From positions 1 through 12,712 of the forward strand of contig JAJFHB010000030.1 in assembly GCA_021775795.1 (NCBI GenBank): a stretch of 12,712 nt of DNA, given 5' to 3'. Positions 5,655-11,341 of the stretch are shown in pieces. The notes under the pieces are model-generated. The model ran no database searches, had not been told where the DNA came from, and worked only from the letters and a program-made list of their open reading frames with translations. Numbering within the stretch: the stretch's first letter is position 1; each line of letters starts with the position of its first letter. The position numbers and the translations under genes are program-made. The stretch is from Hyphomicrobiales bacterium (GTDB lineage Bacteria > Pseudomonadota > Alphaproteobacteria > Rhizobiales > JAJFHB01).

Positions 5655-8108
5655 GTGACCTCGTCCTCGCCCTCCAGCCACCATGAGATCGTGATTGTAG
5701 GCGGCGGTGTCGCTGGAGCGAGTGCGGCTTACCACCTGTCCAAACTCGGCAAAACCGACATTGCGTTGATTGAGCGCCACCAGCTGACGTCGGGGACAAC
5801 CTGGCACGCAGCCGGGCTGATCATGCAGCTGCGCTCAAGCCACTCCCTCACAGCACTCGCAAAATACAACGTCGAACTCTATGCAAATCTCGAAGCGGAG
5901 ACCGGCCAGGCTACCGGCTTCAAGCAAAACGGCACACTTGGCGTGGCGCGAAGCAAAGATCGTCTGTTTGAAGCCAAGCGTCTTGCATCGATTGCCAAGA
6001 GTTTCGACATCGAAGCCCACATCATCACGCCCTTAGAGGCGCGCAGGCTTTACCCGGCCATGGATACCTCGATCATCGAAGGGGCGATCTACATTCCAGA
6101 CGATGGCCAGACCAATCCCGTCGACACAACCATGTCGCTGATTGCCGGTGCGCGGCAACGCGGCGTGAAAGTCTTTGAAAACACGCCTGCAAACAACCTC
6201 ATGCGCCTGTCCAACGGGCACTTCCGGATCGAAACGCCCGAGAGCACGATTGAGTGTGAAAAACTTGTGCTCGCCTGTGGCCTTTGGACACGCGATCTGG
6301 CTGCCAAGCTTGGTGTTCGGGTGCCGCTCTATCCCTGCGAGCACTTCTATGTGGTGACAGAGCCGTTGGACTTCGTGACGCCAAACCTGCCTGTTCTTCG
6401 CGACACGGACGGTCATGTTTATGTGAAGGAGGATGCCGGCAAGCTTCTCGTCGGCGCTTTCGAACCTGAGGGCAAACCGCTGCCCATGGAGAAGCTGCCC
6501 AAAGACACGCCGTTCATTGAACTGCCCGAAGACTGGGAACATTTCGAGCTTCCCTTCTCCAAGGCCATGGAAATCCTGCCCGGCCTTGAAACAGCCGGCA
6601 TCGCCAAGTTCTTCAACGGACCAGAAAGTTTCACGCCAGACCTCCTGTTCATGCTCGGAGAGGTTCCAGGCATGCCCAACTGTTTTGTCTCTGCTGGCTA
6701 TAATTCCGAGGGTATCGAGTTTGGCGCCGGGGCTGGCCGCGCCCTTGCTGAATGGATCGTTGAAGGCGAACCAACCCTGGATCTGTCACATGTCGATGTG
6801 GCCCGGTTCCACCCCTTCCAGATCAACCGCAACTACCTTCATGACCGGGTTCGTGAAGTTTTGGGTCAGCACTACAAGATGGACTGGCCGCATCAACAAC
6901 CAGCGTCCGCACGCGGCGTGAGACGCAGCGTCGTGCACGACAAATGGGCGTCACTCAACGCCAGTTTTGGAGAGGGTATGGGCTGGGAGCGGCCCATGTG
7001 GTTCGCACCCCCTGGCGGCTCGACGGAAAACGTCTATTCCCACTCCCGGCCAAACTGGTTCGCCCACACTGCACAAGAGTGCCGCGCTGCACGAGAAGAC
7101 GTCGTCATCCTTGATCAAAGCTCCTTCGGCAAACACTTGATACAGGGGCGCGATGCCTGTGATTGCCTGCAGTACATGTGTGCCGGAGACATCAACGTGC
7201 CGGTCGGCAAACTTGTTTACACCCACATGCTGAACAATCGGGGCGGCATTGAAACGGACATCACGGTCAATCGCCTCTCGGAGACACAGTTCCTGGTTAT
7301 CTCTTCGGCCACCATTCAGCCCCGCGACAAATCATGGATCGAGCGCCACCTGGATGCAGAGCGGCATGTATTCCTGAGCGATGTAACGAGCAATTATGCA
7401 GTGCTTTCCCTTCAGGGACCCAGATCGCGAGACCTGCTTTGCACAGTGAGTGATGCGGATTTCAGCAATGAGGCGTTCCCTTTCGCAACCTCCCGGGAAA
7501 TAGACATCGGCTATGCACGGGTTATCGCTAACCGGTTGACCTACGTGGGAGAGCTTGGCTGGGAGCTGCATATCCCTTGTGAATTCGCGCAGCATGTTTG
7601 CGACGTCTTACTGGGCGCCGGCGAGGCCTTTAACCTCAAACCGGCCGGTTATCATGCGCTTGAACATCTGCGATCCGAGCGTGCCTACCGTGAATACGAA
7701 CTGGACCTGACGCCGGAAGACACGCCACTGGAAGCCGGTCTGGGGTTCACCGTAAAACTCGACAAGCCCGGCGGCTTTACCGGCCGCGATGCTCTGCTCA
7801 GACAAAAGAATGCAGGGCCCCTGACAAAGCGGCTGGTGATGTTCAAGTTGAAGGACCCGGAACCGGTACTGTTTCACGAAGAGCTCATCTACTTGAACGG
7901 AGAGATTGTGGGCTATGTCAGTTCGGGCGCCTATGGTTTCACCCTCGGCGCATCGGTCGGGATGGGCTACGTAAACCATGCGGAGGGTGTAACGAAGGCC
8001 TTGATCGCGGCAGGCGACTGGGAAATCGAGATTGCCTGTGAGCGATACCCCGCTGAAGCCTCAATGAACGCCTTCTATGATCCGCATGGGACGCGGGTAA
8101 AAAGTTGA
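5655..8108 (+). CDS. FAD-dependent oxidoreductase/GcvT fusion (dimethylglycine/sarcosine dehydrogenase-like)
   Basis: An 817-residue protein with the domain order of mitochondrial and bacterial dimethylglycine and sarcosine dehydrogenases. A DAO-type FAD domain (about 11-375) starts with GGGVAG (16-21). The SGTTWHAAGL motif (46-55) contains H51, the residue equivalent to the histidine that binds FAD covalently in this family. A short FAO_M-like linker domain follows (about 378-430). The rest is a folate-binding GcvT domain (about 430-700, beginning near FGEGMGWERPMWF) and a GcvT C-terminal barrel (about 715-810), with TPEDTPLEAGLGF conserved between them. It probably oxidises an N-methylated amine or amino acid and passes the one-carbon unit to tetrahydrofolate; the exact substrate is unknown. 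The start is GTG with GGAG 11 bases upstream; the nearby ATG at 5627 is out of frame. The first amidase-subunit gene follows 69 bp later on the same strand, suggesting an operon. Cytoplasmic. Confidence 0.85.
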   Translation: MTSSSPSSHHEIVIVGGGVAGASAAYHLSKLGKTDIALIERHQLTSGTTWHAAGLIMQLRSSHSLTALAKYNVELYANLEAETGQATGFKQNGTLGVARSKDRLFEAKRLASIAKSFDIEAHIITPLEARRLYPAMDTSIIEGAIYIPDDGQTNPVDTTMSLIAGARQRGVKVFENTPANNLMRLSNGHFRIETPESTIECEKLVLACGLWTRDLAAKLGVRVPLYPCEHFYVVTEPLDFVTPNLPVLRDTDGHVYVKEDAGKLLVGAFEPEGKPLPMEKLPKDTPFIELPEDWEHFELPFSKAMEILPGLETAGIAKFFNGPESFTPDLLFMLGEVPGMPNCFVSAGYNSEGIEFGAGAGRALAEWIVEGEPTLDLSHVDVARFHPFQINRNYLHDRVREVLGQHYKMDWPHQQPASARGVRRSVVHDKWASLNASFGEGMGWERPMWFAPPGGSTENVYSHSRPNWFAHTAQECRAAREDVVILDQSSFGKHLIQGRDACDCLQYMCAGDINVPVGKLVYTHMLNNRGGIETDITVNRLSETQFLVISSATIQPRDKSWIERHLDAERHVFLSDVTSNYAVLSLQGPRSRDLLCTVSDADFSNEAFPFATSREIDIGYARVIANRLTYVGELGWELHIPCEFAQHVCDVLLGAGEAFNLKPAGYHALEHLRSERAYREYELDLTPEDTPLEAGLGFTVKLDKPGGFTGRDALLRQKNAGPLTKRLVMFKLKDPEPVLFHEELIYLNGEIVGYVSSGAYGFTLGASVGMGYVNHAEGVTKALIAAGDWEIEIACERYPAEASMNAFYDPHGTRVKS

Positions 8109-8177
8109 AACTGCAGGGCCCACAACGACAATGCGGGTTAAAGTATCCGGACAACTACAACGGCAAGGGTCAGGGCA

Positions 8178-8393
8178 ATGGAGAAACTAAACCGTCAAAC
8201 CCTCAAGGGTCTCACAAGGGAACTCGCCTCTCACTCCTGGCGCGAGGAAGAAATCGATGAATTGGTGGAACCGAAACTCGGCATTATTACCGGCTTTCAG
8301 GATCTGCTGAACGAACTGGAGATCTTGCGCAAGACGGATCTGGGTTTCACGGCTCCAGCACAGGGGGTGCAACGCCTGGACTCCGATAAATGA
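8178..8393 (+). CDS. Small GatC/AtzG-like amidase subunit, copy 1 (orphaned)
   Basis: A 71-residue, mainly helical, charged protein without recognised catalytic motifs. It differs from copy 2 (11098-11313) at only three residues: L50 to M, D54 to G and S69 to P. The proposed role comes from context and shape. Copy 2 overlaps an amidase-signature gene by four bases, the arrangement seen for small subunits such as AtzG with AtzE, and the layout (helices, then a proline-containing tail FTAPAQG) is reminiscent of GatC/AtzG. Sequence similarity to those families by eye is weak, so the assignment is inference. Here the partner amidase is broken after 11 codons. The protein could still be made and act with the distant intact amidase, or be a leftover. 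It lies 69 bp after the oxidoreductase gene on the same strand, and an AGGG-rich stretch before the ATG gives a fair ribosome binding site. Confidence 0.65.
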   Translation: MEKLNRQTLKGLTRELASHSWREEEIDELVEPKLGIITGFQDLLNELEILRKTDLGFTAPAQGVQRLDSDK

Positions 8394-8419
8394 CGGACGC
8401 GAGAAATGACGGACGCGAG
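8388..8419 (+). repeat. 16-bp tandem duplication at the broken amidase start
   Basis: AAATGACGGACGCGAG occurs twice in direct succession (8388-8403 and 8404-8419). Each unit contains an ATG matching the amidase start, and the first also contains the TGA of the small gene. Copy 2 of the large repeat has a single unit with one base changed (GCC for GCG), so the duplication arose in copy 1, as by replication slippage. Confidence 0.9.
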
Positions 8420-8441
8420 CCTTGCGTTTGAGCCGATTTGA
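8390..8441 (+). pseudogene. Remnant of amidase 5' end
   Basis: From the second ATG (8406) the frame reads MTDASLAFEPI and then stops at TGA (8439-8441). These 11 residues are identical to the N-terminus of the intact amidase at 11310. From the first ATG (8390) the 16-bp duplication shifts the frame and it also stops quickly. The match to the intact gene ends at 8437, after which the sequence is unrelated. This is therefore the truncated start of an amidase gene that once followed, or was copied from, this position, and it marks the left junction of the inserted region. Confidence 0.8.
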
Positions 8442-8495
8442 GCATCGCATGATTTCAACGCAACACGGCAAAATGGCATTCTAAAAAGACAAGCA

Positions 8496-8548
8496 CGGTG
8501 GCAATGAAATTTGCTACCCGTTGCCGTTTGACGAAACTACCGCCACCG
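8496..8548 (-). terminator. Possible terminator downstream of the AraC-family gene
   Basis: Immediately past the regulator's stop (8551), arms GCCACCG (8542-8548) and CGGTGGC (8496-8502) are fully complementary, with a shorter alternative stem TTGCC (8521-8525) with GGCAA (8500-8504). Read on the - strand, a run of five T (complement of 8483-8487) follows about 8 bases after the stem. The large loop makes this uncertain. Confidence 0.3.
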
Positions 8549-8550
8549 CC

Positions 8551-9381
8551 TCACTCGGTAATCATATGTGCTACACGGCGATACTCACTCGGCGCCATCC
8601 CAACATTTCTGCAGAAGAAGCGAGTGAACGCACTGTGCGACGAAAACCCAAGGTCGTAACTAAGATCTATCACGGTCGATTCGGTGTTCACCAAACGGTC
8701 GATCGCCCGTTCCATACGCATCATATTGAGAAACAGATTGGGAGTGATACCCGTCTGCCTGCGAAACAGCTTGAAAAAATGCGGTCGCGACAGACCGGAG
8801 GCCCTCGCCACCTCTTTCAGCGTGAACTCTTCACCCAAATTTTCGCTCAAGATACGGATTGAGTTGCGAATGCGATAGTCATTTAGCTGGATGTGTTGCT
8901 TACCAACAGTGGCTCTCATGTCCTGCCGCTGGAAGGTCTGGTCAAGACATTCTTGAGCTAGCTCATAAACATATCCATCAAACAATTCCGCCGAGCAGAA
9001 ATCCAGAAGCAGCATCACCACCTTAGAGATGGAGCGGTGAATTACATCGGTGATTTCGACCTCGTTACGACCAAAATGAAACGCATACTTTTCATGCTGG
9101 GCAGCTTCGAGGAACCAGCTCTGATTGATGTAGAGCACAAGAAATAGGGCGCTGTCCTCCTCCGCCGGGATGAAATCATGAGGTTCCCAGGGATTGATCG
9201 CACAGCCGCTACCATGTGAAACTTGATATCGCCTGTTACTGATATTCTGAACCCCGGGCGCCCCTTCCACGAGAAACGTCAGATGCCCTTGACGGTGAGC
9301 GTGCGTCGTCATCGTGCTGTTCATTTGATACAGGCACGCCCGCCCGAACTTCCCATGACAGATCGAGATAGCCGTGTTCAT
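8551..9381 (-). CDS. AraC family transcriptional regulator
   Basis: A 276-residue regulator with the usual AraC/XylS layout. An N-terminal cupin-type sensing domain (about 20-100) includes HAHRQGHLTFLVEG and NPWEPHDF, with histidines H27, H29 and H68 typical of the AraC_binding barrel. A C-terminal DNA-binding domain (about 172-272) has two helix-turn-helix units: LKEVARASGLSRPHFFKLFRR (188-208) and the second around VIDLSYDLGFSSHSAFTRFF (237-256), followed by GMAPSEYRR. The effector is unknown. GGGAG six bases upstream supports the ATG start. It lies downstream of the phosphotriesterase-family gene on the same strand, separated by 266 bp that hold its own promoter candidate and two dyads. 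It is the only regulator in the window, so it may control the hydrolase, itself, or the flanking amidase operon. Base composition is AT-richer than the surrounding catabolic genes. Confidence 0.88.
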   Translation of the reverse strand: MNTAISICHGKFGRACLYQMNSTMTTHAHRQGHLTFLVEGAPGVQNISNRRYQVSHGSGCAINPWEPHDFIPAEEDSALFLVLYINQSWFLEAAQHEKYAFHFGRNEVEITDVIHRSISKVVMLLLDFCSAELFDGYVYELAQECLDQTFQRQDMRATVGKQHIQLNDYRIRNSIRILSENLGEEFTLKEVARASGLSRPHFFKLFRRQTGITPNLFLNMMRMERAIDRLVNTESTVIDLSYDLGFSSHSAFTRFFCRNVGMAPSEYRRVAHMITE

Positions 9382-9438
9382 GCTCGTCTCCCACAGCTAA
9401 CCACTCCTGCATCCAAGCGGTTCCGCTATCTGCAACAT

Positions 9439-9466
9439 TTCGCCAAGAATTCGGTGACTTGGCGAA
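9439..9466. promoter_or_regulatory. Dyad in the AraC-family gene leader
   Basis: TTCGCCAAG (9439-9447) and CTTGGCGAA (9458-9466) form a perfect 9-bp inverted repeat around a 10-base spacer, 58-85 bp upstream of the regulator start. TGCAAC occurs on both sides as a direct repeat (near 9431 and 9469). It could be an operator for autoregulation or a leader hairpin. There is no T-run on the downstream (-) side, so a terminator is less likely. Confidence 0.5.
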
Positions 9467-9515
9467 CCTGCAACAAATACATAGCCGGTACCACCTATGC
9501 TTCCACACTGGCAAA

Positions 9516-9546
9516 AATATAGCCGTGCATGATGCATGGTCATCAA
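9516..9546 (-). promoter_or_regulatory. Promoter/operator candidate for the AraC-family gene
   Basis: On the - strand a TTGATG (complement of 9541-9546) and a TATATT (complement of 9516-9521) are separated by 19 bases. Between them lies a near-perfect palindrome at 9523-9539: CCGTGCAT, one base, ATGCATGG, matching at 7 of 8 pairs. The spacing is longer than the usual 17, so the promoter would be weak or activator dependent. A palindrome between -35 and -10 is a classical repressor position. Confidence 0.35.
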
Positions 9547-9647
9547 CGCCGCAGTTGTAGTTTACACCGCGGTTCACAAGTGTATCAACATCTCGCAAAC
9601 CCTGCTGGTTAAACAGTCAACAAGCTACCCGACGAAGCGAAAACAAC

Positions 9648-10715
9648 TCAGACAACGTGATCACCGCGGCGGAAAGCACTAATCACATTGTCGCGTAGTA
9701 TGCGGTTTGTAATTTCCTCGCCCAAGCGCGTGGCAAGCTTCGCCTCAAAATAGCGATACACATATCCATTGTCGCGATCATATTGCCACGCTGGTGGATG
9801 AATGTATGCTGCCGCATCTGCCGAAACTAGGACTCGATCCGAGTGCCCTGCTTTCACGACACTCTCAATGCGATCCAACATCGATTCATCGTCGGTGGGA
9901 CCATTGAAGAAGGGGTCTGAATTGGCACTGATGGCATCAAACTGAACCATAGCGCCCTCGTCTACCATCTTAAGGTGTTCATCACTTGCAGATGGCTGCG
10001 CATGTCCCCAAACGAATCGGTCAAGCTTGAACCCCTCGGATTGCAGAACCGAAACAACTGACCAAGCAGTAGGTGCCTGGGGGCTATGCAGTGTAATGGT
10101 GCAACCCGTTTCATTTGCGGCAATCGCTGCGGCGCGGTGAAAATCGCTTTCTTGCTCGGTCGTGCCAGTTTCAGTGGTGGAAATCTTGATCCAACCTGCC
10201 CTTATTGCTGTTCCGTCGATTCCCATTGTCAACTCACGAATGAAATGATCCGCAATTCCATTGACGGGCAGATCAGCCAACGCCGGTGGAACGAGGCCTT
10301 TGTATATTCCGGTTGAACTTACAATGTTGACACCCGTTTGGCGCGCAACATGGCGAAGCATCATTACATTTCTGCCAATCCCAATATTGGTCCAGTCAAT
10401 GAACAAGTTAACGTCTTGAGCCGCCAACTCTTCTGCCATCGTAACACTTGCACCGGTTACGGCTTGCCAATCGACATTCATGTAGTTGGCGTCACTCGGC
10501 CCGTGGAAATCAGCATAGAAATGCTCGTGGGCCAACGCTTTCTTGATTGTCGACCCCATCACAGGGCCGGTCACAGTTTCAAGCACTATGTCATCGACAC
10601 CAGAAGCGAGTGCACCTGAATATTTCAATGGTCCGGCCGCCATTAGCGCACCTGCTGCAAGCCCAGTCTTCAGAAAATTACGCCGGCTTGTGCTCATTGG
10701 GTCAGGTATCAGCAT
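9648..10715 (-). CDS. Tat-exported phosphotriesterase-family (amidohydrolase superfamily) hydrolase
   Basis: A 355-residue protein with a twin-arginine signal at the N-terminus (STSRRNFLKTGLAAGALMAAG, arginines 11-12, cleavage expected near residue 38), so it is predicted to be folded and metal-loaded in the cytoplasm and exported to the periplasm. The mature part is a phosphotriesterase-type TIM barrel. All expected metal ligands can be placed: H63 and H65 (LAHEHF), bridging lysine K177 (GWIKIS), H210 (ITLHSPQ), H238 (VWGHAQ) and D300 (VLVSADAA), with the family's C-terminal NRILRDNVISAF. The substrate may be a lactone, ester or phosphoester; the family is too diverse to say. AGGAG nine bases upstream supports the start at 10715 rather than the internal ATG seven codons in, which has no ribosome binding site. 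It is followed 266 bp later by the AraC-family gene and lies within the AT-richer cassette. Few members carry Tat signals in my experience, which makes it distinctive. Confidence 0.8.
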   Translation of the reverse strand: MLIPDPMSTSRRNFLKTGLAAGALMAAGPLKYSGALASGVDDIVLETVTGPVMGSTIKKALAHEHFYADFHGPSDANYMNVDWQAVTGASVTMAEELAAQDVNLFIDWTNIGIGRNVMMLRHVARQTGVNIVSSTGIYKGLVPPALADLPVNGIADHFIRELTMGIDGTAIRAGWIKISTTETGTTEQESDFHRAAAIAANETGCTITLHSPQAPTAWSVVSVLQSEGFKLDRFVWGHAQPSASDEHLKMVDEGAMVQFDAISANSDPFFNGPTDDESMLDRIESVVKAGHSDRVLVSADAAAYIHPPAWQYDRDNGYVYRYFEAKLATRLGEEITNRILRDNVISAFRRGDHVV

Positions 10716-11097
10716 CCTCGTCGTCTCCTAAATAGGTTTTTGTGTAGAACCGCTAAAGTGACGGCCCTCCCCTAACGCCATCCACTGCACATTCTCCACA
10801 AGAGAGAACCGCCAGTGCTCGAAGCATCGGTGAGTTAATCAACGCTCCAAGAACAGTCCTTGCCCTGCAGTTGACTGTCTTAACCTCAAGTCTCTTTTTC
10901 GCTTAGTGCGCGCGGTCACATACTGTTATCGATGCGCTCCACGTCTCAGAGCATGTAATTTCACAACCGATTGTTTTTATCAGCATGGAGCAAAAATGAC
11001 TTCGCGCAATTGGCCCTGACACGACACATCACACACTCCAGTGCGCTAGTGTTCCCGGTAAAGTATCAGCCACACTCAAACATGATGGATTAGCATT
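10716..11097. other. Divergent intergenic region upstream of the hydrolase and the amidase operon
   Basis: This 382-bp stretch has no credible gene. It must contain the promoter of the leftward hydrolase gene and that of the rightward small-subunit/amidase pair. I can point to AGGAG just upstream of the hydrolase start, TTGACT at 10871-10876 as a -35-like hexamer on + without a good -10 at 17 bp, and TAAAGTATC at 11059-11067, which is shared with the region upstream of copy 1 at the same distance from the start codon. It is AT-rich (24/60 GC at 10921-10980). Confidence 0.5.
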
Positions 11098-11313
11098 ATG
11101 GAAAAACTAAACCGTCAAACCCTCAAGGGTCTCACAAGGGAGCTCGCCTCTCACTCCTGGCGCGAAGAAGAAATCGATGAATTGGTGGAACCGAAACTCG
11201 GCATTATTACCGGCTTTCAGGATCTGCTGAACGAACTGGAGATTATGCGCAAGACGGGCCTGGGTTTCACGGCTCCAGCACAGGGGGTGCAACGCCTGGA
11301 CCCCGATAAATGA
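11098..11313 (+). CDS. Small GatC/AtzG-like amidase subunit, copy 2
   Basis: A 71-residue protein, paralogous to copy 1 with three residue differences. Its stop codon TGA overlaps the amidase start (ATGA at 11310-11313), so the two proteins are translationally coupled and are likely made in equal amounts, which supports a complex. The protein is charged and predicted helical (residues 5-50), ending in a flexible tail with FTAPAQGVQRLDPDK. By analogy with GatC in GatCAB and AtzG with AtzE it may stabilise or complete the active site of the amidase; sequence similarity to those families is faint, and the function is inferred from context. It has no transmembrane segment or signal peptide. The ribosome binding site before the ATG is weak (GGAT-like), weaker than that of copy 1. 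A promoter should lie in the preceding 382 bp. Confidence 0.7.
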   Translation: MEKLNRQTLKGLTRELASHSWREEEIDELVEPKLGIITGFQDLLNELEIMRKTGLGFTAPAQGVQRLDPDK

Positions 11314-11341
11314 CGGACGCCAGCCTTGCGTTTGAACCGAT
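11098..11341 (+). repeat. Direct repeat, copy 2 (small subunit gene plus amidase 5' end)
   Basis: Partner of the segment at 8178-8437, same orientation, offset 2920 bp. This copy has a single amidase start and continues without interruption into the full amidase gene, so it probably reflects the ancestral junction. Similarity to copy 1 ends at position 11341. Confidence 0.9.

Larger units (their letters stand above)
8178..8437 (+). repeat. Direct repeat, copy 1 (small subunit gene plus amidase 5' end)
   Basis: This segment recurs at 11098-11341 in the same orientation. Over the 216-bp coding part there are 8 substitutions (about 96% identity), and two more in the 29 bases after the stop codon. 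Similarity starts sharply at the start codon and ends at GAT (8435-8437), inside the amidase reading frame. Copy 1 is 16 bp longer because of an internal tandem duplication. Upstream of the ATG the two copies have diverged, except for a shared TAAAGTATC at an identical distance of 39 bases. Confidence 0.9.
8438..11097. other. Repeat-bounded, AT-richer cassette (AraC regulator + Tat phosphotriesterase-like hydrolase)
   Basis: The 2660 bp between the two repeat copies carry two - strand genes and sizeable noncoding stretches. Counted samples give 25/60 (8941-9000), 29/60 (9001-9060), 29/60 (10321-10380) and 24/60 (10921-10980) G+C, against 37/60 at 7681-7740 in the adjoining oxidoreductase. The cassette interrupts what appears to have been an oxidoreductase - small subunit - amidase operon. 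No transposase, integrase, terminal inverted repeats or attachment site were seen, so homologous single-crossover integration or duplication with later replacement is more likely than transposition. Horizontal origin is inferred from composition and disruption only. Confidence 0.55.

Noticed and set aside
6033..6542. A 169-codon - strand open frame inside the oxidoreductase gene
   Set aside because: Antisense to the conserved FAD domain, without motifs; high GC makes such frames common.
10871..10900. Sigma-70 promoter starting with TTGACT upstream of the amidase operon
   Set aside because: No -10-like hexamer lies 16-18 bp downstream; only the -35-like element is present.
8438..11097. Insertion sequence or transposon as the origin of the cassette
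   Set aside because: No transposase or integrase gene, no terminal inverted repeats at the two edges and no short target-site duplication were found; the flanking repeat is 244-260 bp of operon sequence instead.
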